This document shows positions 7,848 through 15,373 of a DNA stretch of 64,000 nucleotides, one piece after another (position 1 is the stretch's first letter; the number at the start of each line of letters is the position of its first letter). The stretch spans positions 1 to 64,000 of the IMG/VR virus record IMGVR_UViG_3300042301_004349, one strand, 5' to 3'. The position numbers and the translations under genes were made by a program. Source of the stretch: a virus. The notes beneath the pieces were generated by a model, which saw only the letters and a program-made list of their open reading frames with translations, ran no database searches and was not told the DNA's origin.

Positions 7848-8033
7848 TTAATTGAGTACTCCCAAACGTGCATATGCAATTGCTTCTGCAATGGTTTCCA
7901 TTTCATCTTCAGTCATGAAACCATACATTTCATTTATACGATATACGATTTCTTCCTTATCTACACCTCTCAGTGTTAATGAACGAGTCCAATTTTCTAC
8001 TTCCAAACATCTAACTTGTAACTCTGCTGTCAT
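7848..8033 (-). CDS. Unknown small acidic protein, 61 aa
   Basis: No family is recognised. It is helical (EIVYRINEMYGFMTEDEMET). It has its own promoter-like motif upstream and is followed directly by the motif of the next gene, so it may be a one-gene unit. Confidence 0.55.
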   Translation of the reverse strand: MTAELQVRCLEVENWTRSLTLRGVDKEEIVYRINEMYGFMTEDEMETIAEAIAYARLGVLN

Positions 8034-8055
8034 AACCTTTAATTTTAAGTACGTT

Positions 8056-8081
8056 GTAAATGTAAGTGAGGAGCCTTGCCC
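8056..8081 (-). promoter_or_regulatory. Recurrent promoter-like motif, copy 7
   Basis: GGGCA, 11 bases, TTACATTTAC, 22 bases before the ATG at 8033. Confidence 0.6.
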
Positions 8082-8087
8082 CTCAAA

Positions 8088-8279
8088 TTAACCTTCTCTA
8101 TCTTTTTGTTTGCGTCTCAAAACGATCCATTGTTCTTGCTCAGCTAATGATGCGCCTCGTCTAAATAAATCATCCCAACTTTCTTGGCTCAATGGAACTT
8201 GCTTTTTTGGCTTGTTTAATACTCTGTCTAGTTTTTTACTTACTTTGTCTTGAGCTTCGTCTCGAGTTTGAAATGCCAT
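8088..8279 (-). CDS. Unknown small basic protein, 63 aa
   Basis: No family is recognised. It is highly charged and probably helical (MAFQTRDEAQDKVSKKLDRV, then EQEQWIVLRRKQKDREG). It has its own promoter-like motif 16 bases before the ATG. Confidence 0.55.
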   Translation of the reverse strand: MAFQTRDEAQDKVSKKLDRVLNKPKKQVPLSQESWDDLFRRGASLAEQEQWIVLRRKQKDREG

Positions 8280-8295
8280 ATTTTATTTATTTGAC

Positions 8296-8321
8296 GTAAA
8301 TATACGACTCTTACTTTGCCA
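8296..8321 (-). promoter_or_regulatory. Recurrent promoter-like motif, copy 8
   Basis: TGGCA, 11 bases, GTATATTTAC, 16 bases before the ATG at 8279. The upstream box overlaps the last codons of the AdoMet decarboxylase gene. Confidence 0.65.
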
Positions 8322-8709
8322 TCCACTTCCCACTGTTAATTAGAACAAATTCATCTGTGTTTCTATCTATGAACTGCCATGTTGCTGTTTGTAGATTAAA
8401 GTGTTCATTAATGTGAGTTAACACTTGGTTAGGTGTGAAATTTGAACAACTGTATAGATCAAACTGGAACATAGGCAATTCTAAAGCATCCCATACATGG
8501 ATTGAAGCGTGTGATGTTGCTAGTGTAACAGTGCCTGTTATTCCTTCATTTCCAGGTTCATTAACATATATTGAGGTAGGTCCAGCGACAACTACCATTC
8601 CTACTTTACTTACTAATTCTCGAAGCCAATTGTTTAAAACTTCTTCTGATTTGGGAGGGTTAGTGATGTATCCTTTCACTAATAGGTGTAAATGATTTGG
8701 TACAAACAT
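8311..8709 (-). CDS. speD: S-adenosylmethionine decarboxylase (SpeD-like)
   Basis: Predicted to decarboxylate AdoMet, providing the aminopropyl donor for spermidine. The family self-cleaves before a Ser to form a pyruvoyl group. Residues 64-73 read ATSHASIHVW, giving the cleavage Ser (Ser66) and catalytic His (His71) at the same five-residue spacing as in characterised bacterial SpeD. DLYSC supplies the catalytic Cys (Cys88). The residue before Ser66 is Thr where the family usually has Glu. Length 132 aa fits the bacterial/phage single-chain proenzyme. No spermidine synthase is seen in the window. Such genes are known in cyanophages. Confidence 0.75.
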   Translation of the reverse strand: MFVPNHLHLLVKGYITNPPKSEEVLNNWLRELVSKVGMVVVAGPTSIYVNEPGNEGITGTVTLATSHASIHVWDALELPMFQFDLYSCSNFTPNQVLTHINEHFNLQTATWQFIDRNTDEFVLINSGKWMAK

Positions 8710-8724
8710 TACTTTTGATTGATT

Positions 8725-9345
8725 TTATTGATGATCAGATGATGGACAAATCATTTCTAATTCGTGCCATTTGAATTTTGGTTTTTCATTTAAAAATACA
8801 AAGCACCTCCAGTATTTTTGTTTTTCAAAATAGATGTGTTTTTGTAGGTGAGAAGGGATAGCGGCGTTTGTAGATAATCTTTTAACTGGATTATCAAATA
8901 TAATTTTAATTAGAACTGTTAGGTCTTCAGTATCATCCCACTTTCGTTCTTGCTCTTCTAATAATCTCCATTCACCACGGTTTAAATACTGGTCTTGAAG
9001 GATACAATTTAGATATGAAAAAGTTTGTTTTAAATTCTCTTGATTATCAGAAAAAGTTGCTGCTGGTGCTCCATGTCCCTTATCGTAAATGTTTTTAACG
9101 TAGTCGGCAGCATCTGATGTTTTGATGTTTGGTTCTTTATAGAAATCCATCGTTCCTCTATTTACATTAGTGGGACGATTTGTTGATCTATACTTAATTT
9201 TGAGGGGTTGTTCTAAATCTTGCGAATATAGAACTTCAAATACATTATTTTTAACTATAATGTTTTGTGTAAGCGGTGTTATACCTTGACTATAAGATAC
9301 AACAGTTATTAATACTAGTAATAACGATATTAGGCATTTTTTCAT
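8725..9345 (-). CDS. Exported DNA/RNA non-specific endonuclease (NUC family)
   Basis: It has a clear Sec signal peptide (MKKCLISLLLVLITVVSYSQ), so it should act in the periplasm or outside. Residues 87-94 read YDKGHGAP, matching the DRGH motif of Serratia-type nucleases, with His91 as general base. The motif is followed by TFSDNQENLKQTFSYLN and LNRGEWRLLEEQER (121-134), matching the family's conserved Asn helix and L-N-x-G-x-W segment. At 206 residues it is slightly short. Neighbours are small genes of unknown role. An exported nuclease on a phage could degrade extracellular or competing phage DNA, or scavenge nucleotides. Confidence 0.75.
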   Translation of the reverse strand: MKKCLISLLLVLITVVSYSQGITPLTQNIIVKNNVFEVLYSQDLEQPLKIKYRSTNRPTNVNRGTMDFYKEPNIKTSDAADYVKNIYDKGHGAPAATFSDNQENLKQTFSYLNCILQDQYLNRGEWRLLEEQERKWDDTEDLTVLIKIIFDNPVKRLSTNAAIPSHLQKHIYFEKQKYWRCFVFLNEKPKFKWHELEMICPSSDHQ

Positions 9346-9368
9346 GCCTATAAATATATACGATTAGC

Positions 9369-9494
9369 CTATTTTATTAACCAGTCAGTCAATAATGATA
9401 CTACAATGGTAATAACCATACAAACTAAAGCAAACACAGCAAATGAATTGCTGTCTTCTACCTGATCGTCTCTTTTACCCTGTTCTTCACTCAT
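9369..9494 (-). CDS. Small C-tail-anchored membrane protein, 41 aa
   Basis: The start MSEEQGKRDD at 9494 is chosen over a longer frame that overlaps the upstream gene by 71 bases. A charged N-terminus is followed by one hydrophobic helix (FAVFALVCMVITIVVSLL). Function unknown. Confidence 0.5.
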   Translation of the reverse strand: MSEEQGKRDDQVEDSNSFAVFALVCMVITIVVSLLTDWLIK

Positions 9495-9684
9495 TTGAAT
9501 GTTCTTTAATTGTTTCATAATACGATTCACGTAAACGCCTAACAGCACCTTCAGCACTGGCTACACCTGCCTTGAACATTTGTTCCTGGTCTCCATAACC
9601 TCGTTCATTAATTACTTTGAATATTTCTTCAAATATTTCAAATCCAAATAAATTACTACCTAGTGCTTGATACTTATCACTCAT
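9487..9684 (-). CDS. Unknown helical protein, 65 aa
   Basis: Start MSDKYQALG at 9684 gives a TAATATG junction with the upstream gene. It contains FGFEIFEEIFKVINERGYGD and a basic helix. No family is recognised. Confidence 0.5.
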   Translation of the reverse strand: MSDKYQALGSNLFGFEIFEEIFKVINERGYGDQEQMFKAGVASAEGAVRRLRESYYETIKEHSNE

Positions 9685-9685
9685 A

Positions 9686-9970
9686 TTAAAATCGTTTTGA
9701 TAATTCAATAATATATCCTTCTTGTTCTTTAGTTAATTTCCACCCATTACCAAATAGTTTATTGAGTGCTATATTAAATTCATCTGTATTTTCATCTAGT
9801 GCTCTTCGCTCTATACGAGATGATGCTTCTACAAAGCCATCATTTGTAACAACACATGATTTAGAAATATATTCATTATCCTGCATTGCTTCAAAGAATT
9901 CTCTTCGATCATACTTACCCATTGCATAGATAATATCCTCAATAGCTACATCAATGTTAATTGAACCCAT
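9686..9970 (-). CDS. Unknown protein, 94 aa
   Basis: No family is recognised. It is acidic and mixed alpha/beta (MGSINIDVAIEDIIYAMGKY; C-terminus LTKEQEGYIIELSKRF). It is in a tight run of small genes. Confidence 0.5.
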   Translation of the reverse strand: MGSINIDVAIEDIIYAMGKYDRREFFEAMQDNEYISKSCVVTNDGFVEASSRIERRALDENTDEFNIALNKLFGNGWKLTKEQEGYIIELSKRF

Positions 9971-9977
9971 ATTGTTT

Positions 9978-10199
9978 TTAGTTAAAATTAAAGAATTTAT
10001 TTTTACTCATTTCTAATGCTCGTCTTTCACCTTCACTTCGTGGTTTAGATTGTATTCTAACCATTGGTTTCGGTTTACGTCCTCTTGGTTTACCTGATAT
10101 TTCTTCAATATCATCCCATCTTGTCTCTCTAACTTGTTTATAGAAGCGTTCACGAACATGTTTCATGTATTCCTCATCTAATCCAAATTCGTTTTGCAT
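9978..10199 (-). CDS. Unknown basic protein, 73 aa
   Basis: It has an AT-hook-like basic segment GKPRGRKPKP (about residues 37-46) followed by more basic residues, suggesting DNA or RNA binding in the minor groove. The leader upstream contains the 66-base pseudoknot at 10216-10281, 16 bases before the ATG. No wider family is recognised. Confidence 0.5.
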   Translation of the reverse strand: MQNEFGLDEEYMKHVRERFYKQVRETRWDDIEEISGKPRGRKPKPMVRIQSKPRSEGERRALEMSKNKFFNFN

Positions 10200-10215
10200 A
10201 ACTATTTATTTAAAT

Positions 10216-10281
10216 AGGAAAGGTTGCCTACTAACACCTCACACCCGAATTGTAGGCAGGTCGGGTCGCTTAACCTTTCCT
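10216..10281 (-). ncRNA. Pseudoknotted leader RNA element of unknown class
   Basis: Three helices can be read directly. A 10-bp outer stem pairs 10216-10225 with 10272-10281. Inside it, 10226-10231 pairs with 10252-10257 (GCCTAC/GTAGGC) and 10243-10248 pairs with 10261-10266 (ACCCGA/TCGGGT). The two inner helices interleave, so they form a pseudoknot. The element begins directly after the stop of the upstream gene and ends 16 bases before the next ATG. It has no T-tract, so it is not an ordinary terminator. A cis-regulatory role is inferred. Confidence 0.6.
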
Positions 10282-10485
10282 TTAATTTATATAATCTAAT
10301 ATAAGTTCTTCGCCCCTACACATAGACTGTATAGTTTTGAATTTACGTTCATTGTCTAATGGTTTTGCTTCTTTATAGTCATTACACCATACCAGCTGAC
10401 CACCATATGCTAAGCCACTAAAATACTCTAGTTGTGAATTCATCACAATAAATTCTCTACGCTTCTCTTTTTTCTTCCCTGTCAT
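10282..10485 (-). CDS. Unknown small protein, 67 aa
   Basis: No family is recognised. The N-terminus is very basic (MTGKKKEKRREF). An alternative start MNSQLEYF at 10443 would avoid a 29-base overlap with the upstream gene. Contains QLVWCNDYKEAKPLDNERKF. Its stop codon abuts the pseudoknot element. Confidence 0.5.
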   Translation of the reverse strand: MTGKKKEKRREFIVMNSQLEYFSGLAYGGQLVWCNDYKEAKPLDNERKFKTIQSMCRGEELILDYIN

Positions 10486-10636
10486 TTTGAATTAGTTGAG
10501 GATTTGTTTCTAATATATTTGATATAGCATGTACTATTTCTTCAGGTCCGAAGTGGGTTTTCCAATCATATTCATCAGCTACTTTATTAACCCATTCCAT
10601 GTAAAGTTTATATAATTCGTCTTTATTTATCTTCAT
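10457..10636 (-). CDS. Unknown helical protein, 59 aa
   Basis: Start MKINKDELYKLYMEW at 10636 is preferred to an ATG at 10648 because it reduces the overlap with the upstream gene. No family is recognised. It looks helical throughout. Confidence 0.5.
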   Translation of the reverse strand: MKINKDELYKLYMEWVNKVADEYDWKTHFGPEEIVHAISNILETNPQLIQNDREEKREA

Positions 10637-10919
10637 AAACACAATCACTGAATTTTAAGCCCCACATTAATGAAATCATTCCCATTTCTTTCTCAGCCCA
10701 CTGTTTATGGTACTTAAATCTTTTTCTGATTTCAGATACACCCCATTCCTTCCAAATATCGTTTTGTTCTACAGTCATTGTCCATTGTTGATACCAATTA
10801 TCTTTTCTATCTTTGATATCATTAAAGGTAACAGAGTGGCCTGCAATCTCAAACATTTTATTGATTGCATCCTCGACAAACATGTTTTGTTTTTCCTGTA
10901 ATGTTAATCTTTTAGCCAT
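10623..10919 (-). CDS. Unknown protein, 98 aa
   Basis: No family is recognised. Basic N-terminus (MAKRLTLQEKQNMFVEDAIN), many Trp residues and two helical segments. It overlaps the upstream gene by 16 bases. Confidence 0.5.
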   Translation of the reverse strand: MAKRLTLQEKQNMFVEDAINKMFEIAGHSVTFNDIKDRKDNWYQQWTMTVEQNDIWKEWGVSEIRKRFKYHKQWAEKEMGMISLMWGLKFSDCVYEDK

Positions 10920-11515
10920 TTTGATTTGAGTATTTTAGTGTAATAATCAGTTGTTACTGGTTCCTCTCCATGTTTATGTGAAGTCCATGTTTGTGGAGCT
11001 TCTTTTCTACACTGCTCTATCCGTTCACGTTTAGATTTAGTTTTATCTGTTGCATATTCATAATACAACCAAGGTTCCCAATAATGAGAATGATACTTGC
11101 TATATACAGTTAATGCTATTTGATAACCGAAGAATACAAATGAAAATACAGGATTCCATTCGTGTCTGAAATCATCAGATGTCCATTTTGTTTTCCATCC
11201 TAAACTGCAATAGCTAAATCCAACTGTTAGTGGTACTGGATATCTATATTTTAGTTTCTCTTGAAATAAGTTTCCAATCAATTTTACCTTACGTGGGGTG
11301 TTTGGATTAAGTTTATTCCAGTTCTCTTGTTGTTCAATTTCATCACTAGCTGCTTTGTATGCTCGTTCTGGTGTTGCCTTAACCCATTTACGAGGTAGGA
11401 AATATGGAGTACCAATTTGTGTTTTACCAATATACCATTTAAAACTAAATGGCTTGAAGGGGCTCCACAGTGCTTTAATCCATCTAAGGCTTTCTAGTGT
11501 GTATTTTAGTTTCAT
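10904..11515 (-). CDS. Unknown phage protein, 203 aa
   Basis: No family is recognised. It is basic and unusually rich in Trp, Tyr and Lys (FKWYIGKTQIGTPYF; SHYWEPWLYYEYATDKTKSK). No signal peptide. A short hydrophobic strand (FSFVFFGYQIALTVY) could be a membrane-associated segment. The start has a GTTATG context shared with many genes here. Confidence 0.55.
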   Translation of the reverse strand: MKLKYTLESLRWIKALWSPFKPFSFKWYIGKTQIGTPYFLPRKWVKATPERAYKAASDEIEQQENWNKLNPNTPRKVKLIGNLFQEKLKYRYPVPLTVGFSYCSLGWKTKWTSDDFRHEWNPVFSFVFFGYQIALTVYSKYHSHYWEPWLYYEYATDKTKSKRERIEQCRKEAPQTWTSHKHGEEPVTTDYYTKILKSKWLKD

Positions 11516-11518
11516 AAC

Positions 11519-12259
11519 CTATTTTATTTGTCCTAAAGATACGACTCCATCTATGACAATCAAATATTCTCTTGGCATTGTGTCTACAAAGTAATAACGA
11601 CCATTAGTGGATTTGCCTTCAATATCGATGTGTTTATAACCTGTATGTCCTACTACTTGTCTAATTTGAGTACGCAATGTATCATAATTAGCTTTCATTA
11701 ATGCACGAGGACGGATCCAAAGTGGACCTTGAAATACTTCATCACCATAACCACTAGTACCATAAACATTAGTACCCACCTGTTTATATGAACGATATGC
11801 TACTTTTAATGGTTGGTATTTAAACAGATCGTTAAGATACATTGCTAAATTAGGTACGTCCCACATTGTGATAGTATCATCTAACCATTCACTACTTACA
11901 CCAGCATGAGTAACTAATATATCATCAAATTGATATGCTAATTGTAAATGATCTCTATTAGTATCAACAATGTGTTGGATGCTAGGGGCCATTCTTGTTT
12001 GATAACCTGAACAACCATTCTCCCCAATTTCAGGAAAGTAATGATAATCGTGATTGCCAATCAGTAGTATAACTTCTTTATCAGTAGTTGTTTTAAATTC
12101 AATAATGTCTTGAAAATTTTGGATTTGAACTAATCCAGGAACATTAAATGAATCAAAATAATCACCTACAAAGATAATTCTGTCTGCGTCTTGTTCTTGT
12201 TGAACTACTTGTTTCCATGAATTGTGACCATGGACGTCTCCGATTATTACTGTTTTCAT
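11519..12259 (-). CDS. Calcineurin-like metallophosphoesterase
   Basis: Hydrolyses phosphoester bonds with a two-metal centre. The motifs are in order: GDVHGH at residues 8-13, GDYFDS (32-37), GNHDYH (about 68-73), and THAGVS (about 118-123), followed by a C-terminal GHTGYKH. This matches the diadenosine-tetraphosphatase and lambda-phosphatase-like branch. At 246 residues it is a complete single domain. Substrate unknown: protein phosphate or a nucleotide. It leads a short run of genes and has a GTTATG start with a promoter-like sequence just upstream. Confidence 0.88.
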   Translation of the reverse strand: MKTVIIGDVHGHNSWKQVVQQEQDADRIIFVGDYFDSFNVPGLVQIQNFQDIIEFKTTTDKEVILLIGNHDYHYFPEIGENGCSGYQTRMAPSIQHIVDTNRDHLQLAYQFDDILVTHAGVSSEWLDDTITMWDVPNLAMYLNDLFKYQPLKVAYRSYKQVGTNVYGTSGYGDEVFQGPLWIRPRALMKANYDTLRTQIRQVVGHTGYKHIDIEGKSTNGRYYFVDTMPREYLIVIDGVVSLGQIK

Positions 12260-12261
12260 AA

Positions 12262-12287
12262 CCTAAATTTAATAACTTACTTTGCCA
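12262..12287 (-). promoter_or_regulatory. Weaker promoter-like motif before the phosphoesterase
   Basis: TGGCA followed after 10-11 bases by TTAAATTTAGG, ending two bases before the ATG at 12259. It resembles the recurrent motif but the core differs. Confidence 0.35.
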
Positions 12288-12518
12288 TTACCAAAACTTC
12301 CACCAAGGTTTTTCTTGTGTTGGTGCCGGTTTTGAATTTGTTATTTTAAGAGGACGATTAAATATCAAATTAGCATTGCGTTTGATAATTAATTTATCTT
12401 GGTTGCTTAATTTACTCACATCAACATTTACTTGAATAAAGGTTTCAACACCATATGCTGTAAATGTTGTTGTCACAACATGATATTCTTTTCCTTTAAC
12501 ATTGATTGTGTGTACCAT
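12288..12518 (-). CDS. Unknown protein with C-terminal WWKFW tag, 76 aa
   Basis: A small beta-rich domain (KGKEYHVVTTTFTAYGVETF) is followed by a Pro-rich linker and KPWWKFW at the extreme C-terminus. The same tag ends the 6527-6835 protein. Such short aromatic tails often bind a partner protein or membrane, but the partner here is unknown. Confidence 0.55.
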   Translation of the reverse strand: MVHTINVKGKEYHVVTTTFTAYGVETFIQVNVDVSKLSNQDKLIIKRNANLIFNRPLKITNSKPAPTQEKPWWKFW

Positions 12519-12544
12519 AGCATATATAAATATATGCTAGATCT

Positions 12545-12979
12545 CTATTTTAGACTAATCATATCACTTGAGTTGTATATTTTCTCTCCCAACCCATCAA
12601 TTATTTTTATTCCTAAAGAATTACAAATATGTCTTTCAGGAATTTCATTTGCAAATCGATCTCCCCCTTTTGTAAAGACAATTTCAGATTCTGGGTTTAG
12701 TGATTTGATTTTGTTATAGAATGATTTGATCGTTTCACAAACACTACTATCTTGGTCAATTGCAATCTCAGCGTGATCAACATACCTAATAGATTCAATA
12801 ACGGTTTTACGGTATTGTTCATCCTGGAATGAAGGTGTGCCTCGTTTTAATTCTGCTTGTTTATCATTATTTACTATAACCCACAATTCATCAACTAGGT
12901 TTTTAGATAACCTTAGACATTCAATATGACCTGGATGGATTGGGTTTCCATACATTGAGGTTATTCCGTATTTTTTCAT
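12545..12979 (-). CDS. Cytidylyltransferase-like nucleotidyltransferase
   Basis: The N-terminus reads GITSMYGNPIHPGHIECL, with the HxGH motif (HPGH, about residues 16-19) of the cytidylyltransferase family. The C-terminus has a SSDMISLK ending similar to the ISSTxIR motif. Members transfer a nucleotide to a phosphorylated or alcohol substrate (pantetheine-P, glycerol-P, heptose-P, FMN). The substrate cannot be told from sequence. At 144 residues it is a single domain. It may serve sugar or cofactor metabolism. Confidence 0.78.
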   Translation of the reverse strand: MKKYGITSMYGNPIHPGHIECLRLSKNLVDELWVIVNNDKQAELKRGTPSFQDEQYRKTVIESIRYVDHAEIAIDQDSSVCETIKSFYNKIKSLNPESEIVFTKGGDRFANEIPERHICNSLGIKIIDGLGEKIYNSSDMISLK

Positions 12980-12980
12980 G

Positions 12981-13217
12981 TTAAATAAACTTTATAACTA
13001 TTTTAGTTCCATAATCTTGAATTTCATACCCACTCCACCTATTATCTAATTTAAGATATTTGTTAAACTCAAATATAATAATTTCTTTTCCCTGATGGAA
13101 TGATACTAAAGCATTTAGCGCATAGTCAATTGAATACCCTCCTTCTAATTTATGATCTAAAATTAGATTAACAATAACAGGGTCTACATCAGTACTTAAA
13201 AGTATAGTTATATTCAT
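12981..13217 (-). CDS. Unknown protein, 78 aa
   Basis: No family is recognised. It is alternating hydrophobic/charged (NITILLSTDVDPVIVNLILD; EIIIFEFNKYLKLDNRW). It sits between thymidylate synthase and the nucleotidyltransferase with gaps of one and three bases. Confidence 0.55.
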   Translation of the reverse strand: MNITILLSTDVDPVIVNLILDHKLEGGYSIDYALNALVSFHQGKEIIIFEFNKYLKLDNRWSGYEIQDYGTKIVIKFI

Positions 13218-13220
13218 ACC

Positions 13221-14225
13221 TTAATTTGATAAAGGTGCTTTAATAGTTGGGTGTGATTGATAATTTTCTAATTCAAAATTAACCTGTCCATTTATAGCTT
13301 CATCAAATGATTTATGTTCTAAATTAGCTAAGAATATTGGGTTCATTTTTAATTCAGGTAATTCAAATGGTTCTCTACCAATCTGTTCTTTGGCTTGCTC
13401 GATATGATTGGAATACAGATGTACATCTCCCAAATTACCAATCAACTCATCAGGTACCATATCAACTTCTTTTGCAATCATCTCTAATAATAAACCGTAA
13501 GAGGCAATGTTGAATGGTAAACCTAAAAATGTATCTACACTTCGTTGATTCCACATTAATGAAATCGCTCTATATTTTCCAGGATTAACTATTTTTTCTT
13601 CACGAGTGGTTTTTCTAGTGTAAACTTGAAATCCATAATGACAAGGTGGTAAAACCATTTGGTCTAACTCACCTACATTCCAAGCACTAACCATTAATCT
13701 TCTACTATCGGGATTTGTTTTGAGTTCGTTGATTAGATTTTGAATTTGGTCTATAGGATAGGAGTTTAAGTCGAAATTAGGACTAGATGTGTCGTACATA
13801 AATTTATTCCAACTCCTCCACTGCCTACCATAAATTGGACCTAATTCACCCCATACCTTTGCAAAGTCATCATCGGTTTTAATCTTATGGATGAATTCTT
13901 CCATTGGTGGGGTGTCTTGTAGTTCCCAAGTACGAGCTCTTTCATAACGTTTATAAGCATCACCATTCCAAATGTGACAACCATTATCAACTAAATACTT
14001 AATGTTGGTATCACCTCTTAGAAACCATAGTAACTCAGTTACAATAGATTTCCAAGCCATCTTTTTAGTAGTAAGTAAAGGAAATCCATCACTCATTTTG
14101 TGACGGATTTGTCTACCAAACACAGATAGCGTACCAGTACCTGTTCTATCTTCTTTCTCTATTCCATTATCAAGAATGTCTTGTAGTAAGGCTTGATACG
14201 ATCTATCTATATTATTCGGTTTCAT
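13221..14225 (-). CDS. thyA: Thymidylate synthase (ThyA)
   Basis: Converts dUMP to dTMP with methylene-tetrahydrofolate. Diagnostic segments are visible: RTGTGTLSVFGRQIRH (phosphate binding), ELLWFLRGDTNI, the catalytic PPCHYGFQVY (Cys at about residue 193), QRSVDTFLGLPFNIASY, and GDVHLYSNHIEQ. At 334 residues it is longer than the 264-residue E. coli enzyme, partly through a central insertion. It fits with the dUTPase/dCTP deaminase-like enzyme and ribonucleotide reductase to supply dTTP for an AT-rich genome. Confidence 0.95.
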   Translation of the reverse strand: MKPNNIDRSYQALLQDILDNGIEKEDRTGTGTLSVFGRQIRHKMSDGFPLLTTKKMAWKSIVTELLWFLRGDTNIKYLVDNGCHIWNGDAYKRYERARTWELQDTPPMEEFIHKIKTDDDFAKVWGELGPIYGRQWRSWNKFMYDTSSPNFDLNSYPIDQIQNLINELKTNPDSRRLMVSAWNVGELDQMVLPPCHYGFQVYTRKTTREEKIVNPGKYRAISLMWNQRSVDTFLGLPFNIASYGLLLEMIAKEVDMVPDELIGNLGDVHLYSNHIEQAKEQIGREPFELPELKMNPIFLANLEHKSFDEAINGQVNFELENYQSHPTIKAPLSN

Positions 14226-14472
14226 GATTCATATAATTTACAAATTCAAGAGCAGCATCTGGGTTTACTTCTTGTAAATGGTTTAGAGTTAGTTCATACC
14301 TATCAAGCTGTACATGATTTATAAAATTTTCATCACGTAAACTATCTACTGTAGATTGTAATGTTTGTACTTCAACCTTAAATTGATTAACTCTTTCATT
14401 CTGAAAGTAAATTGTTGTTAACAGGGCTAATAATGAGCCTGCTGTTAGTATTGGGTTTATATATTGTTTCAT
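14212..14472 (-). CDS. N-anchored coiled-coil membrane protein, 86 aa
   Basis: One N-terminal transmembrane segment (PILTAGSLLALLTTIYF) is followed by a long coiled coil (FKVEVQTLQSTVDSLRDENF). This topology resembles i-spanins, but no outer-membrane partner is evident next to it. It overlaps thyA by 14 bases. Confidence 0.5.
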   Translation of the reverse strand: MKQYINPILTAGSLLALLTTIYFQNERVNQFKVEVQTLQSTVDSLRDENFINHVQLDRYELTLNHLQEVNPDAALEFVNYMNHETE

Positions 14473-14615
14473 AATACGTTATCTTTATCTTCTTCATCAA
14501 ATAAATCATATCCCTTATAGTCAGGATGATTTTCTTGCATGTAGTCAATCCCTTTTATCCATCTCCAAGCTATCACAGCTGATGCTAATACTATACTAAT
14601 TATTGCTATTGCCAT
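14469..14615 (-). CDS. Small membrane protein with acidic tail, 48 aa
   Basis: It encodes MAIAIISIVLASAVIAWRW followed by a tail ending in DEEDKDNVL. One transmembrane helix is likely. Its TGA overlaps the next ATG (ATGA), supporting a real coupled gene. Confidence 0.5.
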   Translation of the reverse strand: MAIAIISIVLASAVIAWRWIKGIDYMQENHPDYKGYDLFDEEDKDNVL

Positions 14616-14616
14616 T

Positions 14617-14850
14617 TTATTGTTGTTTATATGTTTCTTTATAGTATTGTTCTGCTAAATATGGGTGTGATTTATACCCATCTAGGAAAGCATTTTCAAT
14701 CTGCTCCTTTTCTTCCCTAAGCAAATCATATAAATCTCTCTCAACCTGTTGAAGGTGATGAGCAGTATGTTTACCCATTAAAGTATCGTTCATTGATTCC
14801 ATTCTGTTTCTAACCATTATAATGGCTTGTTGTATTGCTGTCTGTTCCAT
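14617..14850 (-). CDS. Unknown helical protein, 77 aa
   Basis: Start MEQTAIQQAI at 14850 gives a TAATATG junction with the upstream gene. It is helical throughout, probably a coiled coil (AHHLQQVERDLYDLLREEKE). No family is recognised. Confidence 0.5.
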   Translation of the reverse strand: MEQTAIQQAIIMVRNRMESMNDTLMGKHTAHHLQQVERDLYDLLREEKEQIENAFLDGYKSHPYLAEQYYKETYKQQ

Positions 14851-14851
14851 A

Positions 14852-15370
14852 TTAATCCCACCACTTTTCAATATTTTCTTCTAATATACTAAATAATAGT
14901 CGTTTTGCTCTTAAATGATTTATATGTGCTATATTAATAGCAACGCCTGCTTTAGTTTTCTTCTTAAATGGGGGTTTCTTCATTGCCTTAACAGCAACCC
15001 AAATGCGAGGATACTTAATAAAGTAATCATCAAAGTTTTCAGAGATTTCTTTTAAATCCCATTCATAATTACCTGGATGTTCTTTACTCGGTGTGAATAT
15101 AGATTCTGTTTGATGATAATTACTATATTCATGTAAATAATATTCTGATTGTATTTTATCAATTAGTCTAGTACACAACATCATTATTTCAGCATCGCGT
15201 TTAGCTGTTGTGTGACGATCATGACCACCAATGTACTTGGCTTGATTCTTTAGTTTAAATTTTAGTATTTCCCAAATGTAATGAGTGTCCCAATCTTGGT
15301 CATTCCAAATAATTGGGAACCAACGATAAAGATTATAAATACGTCTAAAGAATTGTTTTACCTTGTACAT
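14852..15370 (-). CDS. Unknown conserved-looking phage protein, 172 aa
   Basis: No function recognised. It begins with a basic aromatic stretch (FFRRIYNLYRWFPIIWNDQD), followed by YIWEILKFKLKNQAKYIGG and a His-rich HDRHTTAKRD segment. The style is common among uncharacterised proteins of large phages. It has a promoter-like motif three bases before its ATG and a hairpin upstream. Confidence 0.55.
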   Translation of the reverse strand: MYKVKQFFRRIYNLYRWFPIIWNDQDWDTHYIWEILKFKLKNQAKYIGGHDRHTTAKRDAEIMMLCTRLIDKIQSEYYLHEYSNYHQTESIFTPSKEHPGNYEWDLKEISENFDDYFIKYPRIWVAVKAMKKPPFKKKTKAGVAINIAHINHLRAKRLLFSILEENIEKWWD

Positions 15371-15373
15371 AAC

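Noticed and set aside
10216-10281. Stop-codon readthrough or terminator function for the pseudoknot
   Set aside because: There is no spacer between the stop codon and the structure, an in-frame TAA follows after three codons, and no T-tract follows the outer stem.
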